From assembly GCA_000746015.1 (NCBI GenBank), contig JQKK01000015.1, positions 46,703-110,702 on the forward strand: 64,000 nucleotides of DNA. Reading direction: 5' to 3'. Below the pieces are notes generated by a model that was not told the DNA's origin, made no database searches, and saw nothing but the letters and a program-made list of their open reading frames with translations. The number at the start of each line of letters is the position of its first letter. Positions within the stretch are counted from its first letter, which is position 1. This DNA is from Lachnospiraceae bacterium MA2020. Lineage in GTDB: Bacteria; Bacillota; Clostridia; Lachnospirales; Lachnospiraceae. The position numbers were made by a program, and so were the translations under genes. Below are positions 18,612-28,022 of this stretch, one piece after another.

Positions 18612-21284
18612 CTATTCTACTCTTTCAAGAATCGCATCCTTCATACCTGCCTCACGCATGAGATCTCTCATTGCCTTTGCATACATTTCTCCATGAAATC
18701 CCTGATACCAGTCGATATAAAATACATCACCGATCTCAGTCACCTGAAGCATCATTCCTTTTTCCTGCATAGCATGAAAAGCCTTCATTTTGATACGATC
18801 TCCATAATCACCTGTCCGAAGTGTTCCGACATAGCTCACTCCAATTGAAGGACCCAGTTTCGATCTCTGCTCTATGCAGACGCTATCAAGAGCACCCGTT
18901 GCAAATGCCTTCGCATACCCCTCACAAATTCCACGGTATACTCCACACATCATTCTGATATTCTGCTCAGAAGAAAAGCCTCTTAGGAAAGCTCTGTATG
19001 CAGAATTTAATTCTGTATCATCTTTTTTGAGATCCTCTACATTAAAATTGTATGCTGTATGTACAACCTGATGTAAAAGAGAATTAGTATTTCCCATCAC
19101 CTTACGCACACTGACAGGAGACATAAAACTTATCGGCAGTTTATTTTCAGGATGAACCTTCTCCACAGCCCTTGCCAAAAATACAGAAAGTGCAGACATC
19201 GGACTTCCATTTACTGACTTTACATAGCGCATAAACTCATCGCTTGGTACGCTTATGCAATATCCACGACAGTCCTCACTTGTAAGGAACAGTTCTTCCC
19301 TAAGAGATTCCTTTAATACAAATGACTTATCCTTATTGAGGGAACCCATCAGTACCTTTGGATCAATCGGCTCACTCATCAGATATGCATCCACATCCTG
19401 TCCTTCTACTGCGCCATCCTTAGCTATATGTACACCTTCAGGCACCTCATACTCACAGCCATCAATTACACAATAGTAATGATAGAAAAAGGTTTCCAAT
19501 ACCGAATTAAAACCTGTACCGTCAAACGGTATATGATCAACATACATCCATAAGACATTTTCAAGATAGCAGAAAGTAACTGAATGGAAATTGCCAGATC
19601 GTTCAAAAGGTTCTATGACTTCGCTTGTCTCTTTAATTACAAATGGACGCGGATTCTCAAGGAAAATAAGCTTACCATTTCTTGTTGCAACTGCATAGCC
19701 AAGGTATGGATACACTTTAAGTGTCTTTTCCCACGCCTCTTTGATCACATCCGGGTACACTCTCTCCGCCATATCAAAACGATATGTCATAAAGAAAGCC
19801 TTATCCGTCGGATATGTTCCCCTTGCAAACATACCTGCAGTTATCTGGCGGATTTCTTTCCATTTCTCTATTTCCGGATCACCCTCTATGGCTACCATGA
19901 GTTTTCTCTCGCGGTCAAACTTTCCATTCTTCAGTGATCTCACTGTATCCCATCCATTACACTGTCCGGAACACAAAAATGCATCACATTTTGAAAGTAT
20001 GTAAAGAGCATAGATATAGTTGATAGTAGTATCTTCAAGTTTCTCAACATAATTCTGACCAACATTACTCTTTTGCTCAAACTCATATATAAGAGTGGTG
20101 CCTTTTTTACGCATATCCGACACACTCATTCTTTCCTGAGCGATAGCTACGATCTTGCCTGGGAACGCCTTCTTCAACTGATCAAAATTGTCCTGATCCT
20201 CAGTTGCGACAAATATCTTTTCATATCCGTCCTCTTCTATCCACTCCCGGATAACAGGAATCAGCTGCTCAACCCTTGCATGAGTACGGTCGGCACCAAG
20301 GTCAGAGAGCCTGTAGTCTGTTCCTCTTGCAAGAACGCCAAGTGTTTTCCTGCCTCCAAGCACTGCGTCAGCATATTCTTTCATTTCCGCTGCAAAGCCT
20401 TCGTCCAAAATACTTTCGTCAAAGCTTGCAGGATACTGGCAGGCAAACCACGATGTATTAAACACTGCCAGATCGTTTATTGTGATAGTATTGTTTACTG
20501 ATGCATCATCAGGCTTTGGATTGATATGAAAATACTTGCATAACAGTTCTTCCGGATATCTTGTGCAGCCCGGCTTTAAGAAAGAATCCAGTCCTCGTCC
20601 TTTAGATGCATTCGAAACCATGGACATGATTGATAATATTCCACCGATACCCGTTATCTGAGACATGACTACTTCAACATATTTGAAAGGTCCGGTCTTT
20701 CCTTCCGTAAAATGCTGCCAGAAAAAGATATTTTGGAAAGCAGCCACAGATGCAAGTTTAGAAAAGTTTCTTATTGTATAACCCATATCAAAAGGACTTG
20801 GAGTAACTCTCAATGTGTTTTTTTCGATTTCATTAGAAAAACTTTCAACTATCTGTACCCTATCGGAGTCCTTGATAAACCAGCTTAATCTGTCATCTTT
20901 ACAGTAAATCGGCATATCTGTATGTTTAAGCACGATACTAGCTACCGCTATACTGTATTCATCCGCAATCTCTATTTCAACCTTATTAAACTGCCCCAGA
21001 AAGCTTAAACACAGATTATCTGTATCTTCCTCATCATAAGACAAAAAAGGAGCATATACACTTCCTCCATTTGTCATTTTCAAGATAAGTGATCGCACCT
21101 GTTCCGGAAACAGAAGCATGTTTAATGTAAATACAAGGTCATAATCTGGGACGGTACCACTATCATCATGAACGTGAAAACGTGTCTCTCCCTCCTTTAC
21201 TTTTGCAAGTGCATCATGAAACACACCTTTTCCATGCTTTAAGATAACTAGTTCCTCATCGTTCCTCTCTGCAATATTCAGCAT
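18612..21284 (-). CDS. Large fusion: unknown N-domain, fucosyltransferase-like domain, condensation-like acyltransferase domain
   Basis: The start is placed at the ATG at 21284, 10 nt after GGGGG (a longer frame reaches 21314). The protein is about 890 aa. Residues 1-300 are not recognised. Residues 300-470 resemble the NodZ/FUT8/O-fucosyltransferase group (LARGTDY near 318-324, EKIFVATEDQDNFD, YILSKCDAFLCSGQCN). Residues 480-890 look like a condensation/acyltransferase domain with HxxxDG at 584-589 (DHIPFDGTG). It has no carrier domain, signal peptide or clear membrane segment. Two ABC transporter genes lie directly upstream on the same strand, behind a terminator. It could make or modify a glycolipid or acylated glycan; no product can be named. 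Confidence 0.6.
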   Translation of the reverse strand: MLNIAERNDEELVILKHGKGVFHDALAKVKEGETRFHVHDDSGTVPDYDLVFTLNMLLFPEQVRSLILKMTNGGSVYAPFLSYDEEDTDNLCLSFLGQFNKVEIEIADEYSIAVASIVLKHTDMPIYCKDDRLSWFIKDSDRVQIVESFSNEIEKNTLRVTPSPFDMGYTIRNFSKLASVAAFQNIFFWQHFTEGKTGPFKYVEVVMSQITGIGGILSIMSMVSNASKGRGLDSFLKPGCTRYPEELLCKYFHINPKPDDASVNNTITINDLAVFNTSWFACQYPASFDESILDEGFAAEMKEYADAVLGGRKTLGVLARGTDYRLSDLGADRTHARVEQLIPVIREWIEEDGYEKIFVATEDQDNFDQLKKAFPGKIVAIAQERMSVSDMRKKGTTLIYEFEQKSNVGQNYVEKLEDTTINYIYALYILSKCDAFLCSGQCNGWDTVRSLKNGKFDRERKLMVAIEGDPEIEKWKEIRQITAGMFARGTYPTDKAFFMTYRFDMAERVYPDVIKEAWEKTLKVYPYLGYAVATRNGKLIFLENPRPFVIKETSEVIEPFERSGNFHSVTFCYLENVLWMYVDHIPFDGTGFNSVLETFFYHYYCVIDGCEYEVPEGVHIAKDGAVEGQDVDAYLMSEPIDPKVLMGSLNKDKSFVLKESLREELFLTSEDCRGYCISVPSDEFMRYVKSVNGSPMSALSVFLARAVEKVHPENKLPISFMSPVSVRKVMGNTNSLLHQVVHTAYNFNVEDLKKDDTELNSAYRAFLRGFSSEQNIRMMCGVYRGICEGYAKAFATGALDSVCIEQRSKLGPSIGVSYVGTLRTGDYGDRIKMKAFHAMQEKGMMLQVTEIGDVFYIDWYQGFHGEMYAKAMRDLMREAGMKDAILERVE

Positions 21285-21380
21285 AGATTTATATCCCCCT
21301 TCTCGCATTACCATTTTTCTGAATTTAGCTAAACTAAACCGTCAATATACTATACAATTATATACTATCTTATCACGCAA

Positions 21381-21418
21381 AAACAGACTGATTCCCGCAA
21401 GAACCAGCCTGTTTTAAG
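21381..21418 (-). terminator. Terminator of the ABC transporter operon
   Basis: The stem AAACAGGCTGGTTCT/AAGAACCAGCCTG-type inverted repeat is followed by a T-run in the minus direction, 23 bp after the stop of the downstream ABC gene. Confidence 0.8.
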
Positions 21419-21440
21419 TTTTATACAATCCTTATTTTTC

Positions 21441-23237
21441 TTAAAGGCTCCACGCCGCGCTTGCATACTGGAGATTGACCATATGTCTGAATACTCCGTC
21501 TTCTCTTTCATAGAGATCCGATGGTTTTCCATCTTCTGCAACCTTACCATCAGCAAGCACTACTATCTTGTCTGCTGCCTCAACTGCACGCATCCTATGC
21601 GCTATAACAAGCACTGTCTTGCCCACGAGAAGTCTTGACAGGGCGCTCTGCACCTTGGTTTCACTCTCTACATCAAGTGAAGCTGTTGCCTCATCCAAAA
21701 GCACGATCGGCGCATCCTTCAAAAGTGCTCTTGCTATCGAGATACGCTGTCTTTCACCTCCGGAAAGCTTAGTGCCATTCTCACCGATCCTGGTAGCATA
21801 GCCTTCCGGCAGTTTTTCTACAAACTCATCACAGTTTGCAGCCTTTGCAGCAGCTATGACTTCCTCGTCTGTTGCACCATGCTTACCGAGTCGGATGTTT
21901 TCCATAACTGTATCATCAAATAGAACTACATCCTGAAATACAATAGAAAAATCGCTAAGAAGTATCTCCGGATCAATATTTTTGATATCCACTCCGCCTA
22001 CACGTATCGTACCTTTTGAAACGTCCCAGAGTCTGGCTGCAAGTCTTGCCGAAGTACTCTTTCCGGATCCGGAAGGTCCTACAAGTGCTGTCACTTCACC
22101 TTCTTTTGCCACAAAACTTACACCTTCAAGTACTTTTCTGTCGTCAATAGCATTCTGATCAATTACAGAATTATCGTCGTAGGCAAAACATACATTTTCA
22201 AATTCAATATCATGGCCCGACGGATTGTATTCTTCTGAACCTTCTGCTGTATGCATCTCATATATTTCCCTAAGTCTGCTGGCAGAAATCTGAGACATAA
22301 GCATTTCAGCAATAAGAGCAAGCGCCTGGTCAAATGGTGCGTAAATACGGGTAATAGCTAAAAGGAACATGAAAAGTGTCATAAAATCGATCTTTCCTGA
22401 AAGGATAAGGTCTGTGCCTGTCAATATCGTTGTTGCAACACCGAGTCTCATTATCACACTTGCCGCATTTACAAATATACCTGTTGAAAGCTCACCCTTT
22501 ATAACAACGGCTTCATGATGATCAATTTTTTCATTAAGTTCTCTGATAAAGCGCTCTTCCTGATTTGTAGCCCTTATCTCACGCATATTTTCCAAAGTTT
22601 CCTGAATTCCGTCTGCCACTTCTATAGCTGCCTGCTTGGTAATCTCAGCATTTCTTTTAGAAAGTTTTCTGCTGCCAAATAAAAGTGCAAAAGCTACAGG
22701 TACTCCCCAAAGGCAGGCTATTGCCATTTTCCAGTTATAGACAAAGAGTATTACTGCTACTATAGCTGTAGATATATAAGAGCCATACAAATATGAAAGG
22801 CAGTGAGACCACACGTGCTCAAGACGATTCACATCCCCCATGATAGTCTCTGTAAGGTCAGCGAGATCACGCTTTCCAAAGTATCCAAGTGGAAGCTTAC
22901 GAAGCTTCTCAGCAAGATTTATACGCGTTTCCTTTACTTCTCCATATACAAGCCCATATGTTGACTTATATTGCTGCGTATGTGCAAATATAGACAAAGC
23001 AAGAAAAACTATAACATATACAACATAAGTTGATACTTTTGGAATAGGAGCACCTTTCAGCAATATGTCCATATATTGCTCAGTAAGTAAATACAATATA
23101 CCCATCCCTGCCATAACTATAAGATTTACGATAACTGTCCAGATAGTTCCCTTCCTGACATTTTTTATTCCCTGATCCGAAAGTGCATATTTTCGTTGAA
23201 ATTCTTTACCAAACACTACTTTCACCTCTTTTTCCAA
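21441..23237 (-). CDS. ABC transporter half-molecule (membrane plus ATPase), second subunit
   Basis: This 598-aa protein has six membrane segments (about residues 30-300) fused to an ABC ATPase: Walker A GPSGSGKSTSAR, signature KLSGGERQRISIARALL, Walker B IVLLDEATASLD, switch His in IAHRM. It follows the first ABC gene by 9 bp and is predicted to form a heterodimer with it. The pair resembles YbtP/YbtQ and IrtA/IrtB half-transporters. Substrate and direction are not determined. Confidence 0.9.
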   Translation of the reverse strand: MEKEVKVVFGKEFQRKYALSDQGIKNVRKGTIWTVIVNLIVMAGMGILYLLTEQYMDILLKGAPIPKVSTYVVYVIVFLALSIFAHTQQYKSTYGLVYGEVKETRINLAEKLRKLPLGYFGKRDLADLTETIMGDVNRLEHVWSHCLSYLYGSYISTAIVAVILFVYNWKMAIACLWGVPVAFALLFGSRKLSKRNAEITKQAAIEVADGIQETLENMREIRATNQEERFIRELNEKIDHHEAVVIKGELSTGIFVNAASVIMRLGVATTILTGTDLILSGKIDFMTLFMFLLAITRIYAPFDQALALIAEMLMSQISASRLREIYEMHTAEGSEEYNPSGHDIEFENVCFAYDDNSVIDQNAIDDRKVLEGVSFVAKEGEVTALVGPSGSGKSTSARLAARLWDVSKGTIRVGGVDIKNIDPEILLSDFSIVFQDVVLFDDTVMENIRLGKHGATDEEVIAAAKAANCDEFVEKLPEGYATRIGENGTKLSGGERQRISIARALLKDAPIVLLDEATASLDVESETKVQSALSRLLVGKTVLVIAHRMRAVEAADKIVVLADGKVAEDGKPSDLYEREDGVFRHMVNLQYASAAWSL

Positions 23238-23246
23238 GCAAAAAAC

Positions 23247-25034
23247 TTAGGCAGTTATACGCCATTCAGCTGCTTTATTATACTCATCCCACATGTGTGC
23301 ATACAGACCGTTCAGTTTCACTAATTCCTTATGTGTACCCTGCTCGGCTATATGACCGCTATCAAGCACAATGATCTGATCTGCATTTACAACAGTTGAA
23401 AGTCTGTGTGCTATCATTATCACAGTTTTCCCTTTCGTCAGCTTTGCAAAAGCCTTTTGGATAAGAACCTCATTTTCCGGATCAGCAAAAGCTGTAGCCT
23501 CATCGAGTACAACTATCGGAGCATCTTTAAGTATTGCCCTGGCTAATGCTATCCTCTGCTGCTCACCTCCTGAAAGATATGTACCATTTGTACCTATTAC
23601 CGTATCCATTCCGTTTGGAAGCTTATCAAGTATATCGCCGCACTGTGCTGCCATGAGTGCCTGCTTTACTTCCTCTCTTGTAGCTTCCGGTCTTGCACAA
23701 TGCACATTTTCAAATACTGATGCTTTAAACAGATGATTATTCTGAAATACGAATGCAATATGATGCATTAGCACATGCGGATCTGTCTTGCGTACATCAA
23801 CTCCACCTACTTCCACTGTGCCCGAGCTTGCATCCCAGAATCTCGGTATCAGGCTTGCTGCAGTAGTCTTGCCTCCACCGGAAGGACCTACCAAAGCTAC
23901 AGTCTGAGCAGGCTTGACCGTAAATGAAATATGATCCAGTGCAGGGATGTCAGCACCTTCATATGAAAAAGAAACGTCTTTGAAAACGACACTGTTGTCT
24001 TTAGGCATCTCAGTTTTAGATGCAATATCAAGCTTAGGCGCCTTCATTACTTCATTGATACGCGCAACCGCATTATCTGCAAGCATTGAACCACTTGCTG
24101 CAAACATGATCCTTGCAAGCGCTGTTGAAATTATTGCGGAAAAAACTGCATAAAACGCAAAGTCTGTTACAAAACCGGCAAAATTGCCTGATCTTAATGC
24201 TGATGGTGCTAAAAATATCGATACGGGAACTAAAAAGATAAACGCGCCTTCTGTGAATGATAGATTAATAGACTGTGGAAGGCAGCAAATGTCACAGGTA
24301 AACTTTTCTGCCCTGCTGCTATAATTTTCGATAGAATCCTTAAATGCTTTAAATGAATATACTGTCTGTTGAAATACTTTTACTACCGGGATACCTCTTA
24401 CATACTCAGTACCGGCCTTGCTCATCTGGTCCTGCGCTGCCTGATACTCGGCGATAAGTTTGGCATTTTTGCCGCCCATCATGGTGAACATAGCTGCGAT
24501 CGAGACAACAGCTGCAAGGAGACATGCAGCACCCATTCTCCATTCAAACGTAAACATAAGAACTATCATGGCTATAAACATTGCTACTGTGCCTACGATA
24601 TCAGCAAGATTGTGCGCAAGAAGCGTCTCCGTATCAGCTGATGCGCCATCGAGACGATTCCTTATGAGACCTGATGCATTGGAATCAAAAAAGCCAAGTG
24701 GTGCATTCATAAGATGCTCCATTCCACGCTTGCGGATATTTGAAGCTGTTCTAAACGCTGCCAGATGTGTGCACATTAATGCTGCAAAATAAACCAATAT
24801 ACCCGCTACAGCTGACCAAAAAGCCATCCAGCCATATCTTGAAATATTTGATGCCTGTGTCCAGTTCGGAGCTACAGATATCAGCTCTTTTACCAGGAGC
24901 CAGATACAGATATAGGGAAGCATTCCTAAGATCATTGCCAGCGCTGAAAGCGCAAGACCTAAAAATGTCAGCATCCTGTGACTACCTGCAAAGTCAAGCA
25001 GTATGGATATACTACCTTTTTTCTTTCCTTCCAT
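23247..25034 (-). CDS. ABC transporter half-molecule, first subunit
   Basis: The start is set at the ATG at 25034 behind GGAGGAGTG; an upstream extension has no ribosome site. The protein is about 595 aa with six membrane segments and an ABC ATPase (GPSGGGKTTAAS, YLSGGEQQRIALARAIL, IVVLDEATAFADPENE). The DEATAFADPENE form of Walker B/D-loop is characteristic of the YbtQ/IrtB/siderophore-type branch rather than multidrug exporters. It is the first gene of the two-gene operon. Confidence 0.9.
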   Translation of the reverse strand: MEGKKKGSISILLDFAGSHRMLTFLGLALSALAMILGMLPYICIWLLVKELISVAPNWTQASNISRYGWMAFWSAVAGILVYFAALMCTHLAAFRTASNIRKRGMEHLMNAPLGFFDSNASGLIRNRLDGASADTETLLAHNLADIVGTVAMFIAMIVLMFTFEWRMGAACLLAAVVSIAAMFTMMGGKNAKLIAEYQAAQDQMSKAGTEYVRGIPVVKVFQQTVYSFKAFKDSIENYSSRAEKFTCDICCLPQSINLSFTEGAFIFLVPVSIFLAPSALRSGNFAGFVTDFAFYAVFSAIISTALARIMFAASGSMLADNAVARINEVMKAPKLDIASKTEMPKDNSVVFKDVSFSYEGADIPALDHISFTVKPAQTVALVGPSGGGKTTAASLIPRFWDASSGTVEVGGVDVRKTDPHVLMHHIAFVFQNNHLFKASVFENVHCARPEATREEVKQALMAAQCGDILDKLPNGMDTVIGTNGTYLSGGEQQRIALARAILKDAPIVVLDEATAFADPENEVLIQKAFAKLTKGKTVIMIAHRLSTVVNADQIIVLDSGHIAEQGTHKELVKLNGLYAHMWDEYNKAAEWRITA

Positions 25035-25126
25035 AAAATCACTCCTCCATTTTTTGTTATCCTTCGCTAACAATATAAAACAGTGCTATATGGATTTCAA
25101 GATTATTTTTTATCTTTCTATGGCTG

Positions 25127-25155
25127 TTGAAAAAACATGTCAAGAACGTTATAAT
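25127..25155 (+). promoter_or_regulatory. Sigma-A-type promoter of the sulfhydrylase gene
   Basis: TTGAAA (25127-25132), a 17-bp spacer and TATAAT (25150-25155) lie 75 bp upstream of the start codon. The leader has no riboswitch that I can recognise. Confidence 0.7.
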
Positions 25156-25230
25156 AAATCACAGTGCTAAAGTGCACGTCTAAAAATCAGATATAACCAA
25201 GCGTTATTATCATTATTAGAGGAGGAACAG

Positions 25231-26508
25231 ATGAGACAGGAAACAAAGTGTATTCAGGCAGGCTATGAACCGCACAACGGAGATCCAAGAATGATCCCGA
25301 TCGTTCAGAGCACTACTTTCAAATATGATACCAGCGAAGACATGGGTAAACTTTTCGACCTTGAGGCAAGCGGATATTTTTATACACGACTTCAGAACCC
25401 TACAAACGACTACGTTGCAGCTAAAATTGCAGCTTTAGAAGGCGGAAGCGCTGCAATGCTTACATCATCAGGTCAGGCAGCCAACTTTTACGCAGCATTT
25501 AACCTTGCAAGCGCAGGCGATCATATCGTTGCTTCTTCTACTATATATGGCGGTACATTTAACCTCTTTAATGTAACAATGCGCCGTATGGGTATTGATT
25601 TTACTTTCGTAGATCCTGACTGCAGCGATGAAGAGCTTGAGGCTGCTTTCAAGCCAAATACCAAGGCTGTATTTGGTGAAACGATCGCTAACCCTGCTCT
25701 TATCGTATTTGATATAGAGCGTTTTGCAAACGCAGCACATGCTCATGGTGTACCTCTTATTGTTGATAATACATTTGCTACTCCTATCAACTGCCGTCCT
25801 TTTGAATGGGGAGCTGATATAGTTACTCACTCCACCACAAAATACATGGATGGCCACGATGCTACAGTTGGTGGATGTATCGTTGATTCCGGAAAATTTG
25901 ACTGGATGGCTCATGCTGATAAGTTCCCAGGCCTTACTACTCCTGACGAATCTTATCACGGCATCACATATGCAGAGAAATTTGGAAACGAGGGAGCTTT
26001 CATCACTAAGGCTACAGCACAGCTTATGAGGGATCTCGGCTCTATACAGGCTCCTATGAACGCATATTTCCTTAACCTCGGTCTTGAGTCACTCGCTGTA
26101 CGTATGCAGCGTCACTGTGAGAATGCTCAGAAGGTTGCTGAGTTTCTTGAGAGCGATGAGCACATTTCATGGGTAACATATCCAGGTCTCAAAGGAGACA
26201 AATACTACGAGAGAGCCCAGAAGTATATGCCAAACGGCACATGCGGCGTTATCTCTTTCGGTGTAAAAGGCGGCAGAAAAGCTGCTGAAGAATTCATGAA
26301 GCACCTCAAGGTTGCTATAATTGCAACACATGTTGCTGACGCTCATACCTGTGTACTTCATCCTGCATCTTCTACTCACCGCCAGATGAGCGACGAAGAG
26401 CTTATCGCAGGAGGTGTAGCACCAGACCTTGTAAGACTTTCAGTTGGAATAGAAAATGTCGATGATATTCTCGATGATCTTCGCCAGGCTTTGAGCTTTG
26501 TAAAATAA
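25231..26508 (+). CDS. metY: O-acetylhomoserine sulfhydrylase / aminocarboxypropyltransferase
   Basis: This 425-aa PLP enzyme of the Cys/Met metabolism family converts O-acetyl-L-homoserine and sulfide to homocysteine, feeding methionine synthesis. It shows SGQAANFYAAFNLASAGDHIV, the PLP-phosphate contacts and the Schiff-base lysine Lys204 in THSTTKYMDGHDATVGG. Length and the large C-terminal domain match MetY rather than MetB (about 380 aa). A strong GAGGAGGAAC ribosome site precedes the ATG. It is monocistronic. Confidence 0.93.
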   Translation: MRQETKCIQAGYEPHNGDPRMIPIVQSTTFKYDTSEDMGKLFDLEASGYFYTRLQNPTNDYVAAKIAALEGGSAAMLTSSGQAANFYAAFNLASAGDHIVASSTIYGGTFNLFNVTMRRMGIDFTFVDPDCSDEELEAAFKPNTKAVFGETIANPALIVFDIERFANAAHAHGVPLIVDNTFATPINCRPFEWGADIVTHSTTKYMDGHDATVGGCIVDSGKFDWMAHADKFPGLTTPDESYHGITYAEKFGNEGAFITKATAQLMRDLGSIQAPMNAYFLNLGLESLAVRMQRHCENAQKVAEFLESDEHISWVTYPGLKGDKYYERAQKYMPNGTCGVISFGVKGGRKAAEEFMKHLKVAIIATHVADAHTCVLHPASSTHRQMSDEELIAGGVAPDLVRLSVGIENVDDILDDLRQALSFVK

Positions 26509-26516
26509 CTTTAATA

Positions 26517-26560
26517 CAGCCTCACAGATGAATGTTTCTACATCTGTGAGGCTGTTTTTT
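26517..26560 (+). terminator. Terminator of metY
   Basis: The perfect 14-bp stem CAGCCTCACAGATG/CATCTGTGAGGCTG is followed by TTTTTT. Confidence 0.95.
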
Positions 26561-26650
26561 CATGCCTATGTCCGTTCTTTTATACATTATCATTATAATT
26601 TTTTCGGTATAATTATTGTAAATTATTGATCCAAGAACGGAGGTGGAACT

Positions 26651-27589
26651 TTGAAAACTAAAAACAATACTAAGTTTATTGCATCTTTCTTACTGACACT
26701 ATTTATGTGTATTGTAGGACTGAATGTCCAGACGTTTGCTGATGATGCATTGCCCGCCGAGTATTCAGTACAACAAAATGACTCGCTTTATAAAATTGCA
26801 AAATCACAGTTGGGAGATGGTAACAGATGGGCTGAAATACTGGAATTAAACAGGGAAACAATAAAGAACCCATCCCTTATCTACGTCGGGCAGATATTAA
26901 AGCTACCGGGCGGCAATAATACAGTTGCCTTGGATATGCCCGCTCCTGTATCATCCGAAACTAATGCTCTGGATACTACTGAACCTGCTCAGCAAACAGA
27001 ATTAACGGAACAGCAGGAAGCAGACATATATGCACAGCAGCTTTATGATAAAGCGAGCAAAAATGAGCCTCAGATTTCAGCATTATTAAAGTCCATGGAA
27101 TCATATAAAGCTCATCTTGTGGGATTTGAAAACCGATTGAAATCAGTTGAGAGTACAAGTCGTAAGATATTACTTGATGCTCACGATATGGAAATTTCTG
27201 TTGAAGAAGCTTCTAAACATATACGTGATTCCCTCAGATATACCTATACAATTGAAGATTCCGATTATGTTTCTACAGTAAAGTTTATATCGGACGCACT
27301 CATTGCAAGTGGCTACACCTATATCAGCTTTAAGAACTATTGGAAGAATAAAACAACTGATTATCAGGGAATCAATACATTTTTACAGGATAAAGACGGT
27401 TTGATATTTGAACTGCAATTCCATACACCGAGCTCGTTTGATACAAAAGAAGAAAAAACACACAAATATTATGAGATAATAAGAAGCGAAACAGCATCTG
27501 AAGCAGAAAAAGAAGAAGCTACGAAAAAACAAGCTGAACTCTTTGCTTTAGTCCCTGTCCCTGAAGGTGTGGAAAGCTTAGAATACTAA
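26651..27589 (+). CDS. Secreted LysM protein with RelA/SpoT-like C-terminal domain
   Basis: This 312-aa protein uses a TTG start 8 nt behind GGAGGTGG. It has a signal peptide (cut probably after FADD-region residue 30), a LysM peptidoglycan-binding repeat (residues 37-86: YSVQQNDSLYKIAKSQLGDG...IYVGQILKLP), an acidic linker, and a domain at about 190-275 (IRDSLRYTYTIED, YQGINTFL, FELQFHTPSSFDTK). The RYT, GIN and ELQFHT spacing resembles RelA/SpoT-type nucleotidyltransferase folds seen in secreted toxin-like proteins. Activity is uncertain. The 61-aa gene follows by 20 bp. Confidence 0.7.
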   Translation: MKTKNNTKFIASFLLTLFMCIVGLNVQTFADDALPAEYSVQQNDSLYKIAKSQLGDGNRWAEILELNRETIKNPSLIYVGQILKLPGGNNTVALDMPAPVSSETNALDTTEPAQQTELTEQQEADIYAQQLYDKASKNEPQISALLKSMESYKAHLVGFENRLKSVESTSRKILLDAHDMEISVEEASKHIRDSLRYTYTIEDSDYVSTVKFISDALIASGYTYISFKNYWKNKTTDYQGINTFLQDKDGLIFELQFHTPSSFDTKEEKTHKYYEIIRSETASEAEKEEATKKQAELFALVPVPEGVESLEY

Positions 27590-27609
27590 CAATTATCGGA
27601 GAGGTAAAA

Positions 27610-27795
27610 ATGATTGAAGAGACACATTATTATAAATTCATCGCAGGTGAAGTGATCGTCAGATGTACAGGCGATAAGATAGAGAAAAAAGGAAAGAGCG
27701 GCGTCTGGGAAGATGCCCCAAATCTAAGATGGCGCATAGTAACTGACGATGATGCATTGATAGAAATAACAGAAGAAGAAGCTTTGGGGTTATGA
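27610..27795 (+). CDS. Small hypothetical protein (61 aa)
   Basis: It starts with ATG behind GGAGAGG, 20 bp after the LysM gene, and ends just before a terminator. The sequence is hydrophilic (KSGVWEDAPNLRWRI, ending EEEALGL) with no signal peptide. It could be a cytoplasmic partner of the LysM protein, but I do not recognise it. Confidence 0.65.
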   Translation: MIEETHYYKFIAGEVIVRCTGDKIEKKGKSGVWEDAPNLRWRIVTDDDALIEITEEEALGL

Positions 27796-27804
27796 ACAAA
27801 ATCG

Positions 27805-27839
27805 CAGGTGTTAACTTAAATGTTGACACCTGTTTTTTT
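27805..27839 (+). terminator. Terminator of the LysM operon
   Basis: The stem CAGGTGTTAAC/GTTGACACCTG with a 6-nt loop is followed by TTTTTTT. Between it and the next start (28023) there are about 180 AT-rich bases with no other clear feature. Confidence 0.92.
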
Positions 27840-28022
27840 ATTTCACAATATTTTCTTAAGCCTTAGTAACGAATATTTTTGTTTCCACAAAGTGTTTCTA
27901 AAAACAACTTATCATCTATTCTCTTTTAGCCGATAAATATAATAGGTTGTTATTAGCGTATGCTTCAAGATTAACACGGATGTTTACCGGAGTTTTCGCG
28001 AACTACGAAAGGAGAATTCTAA

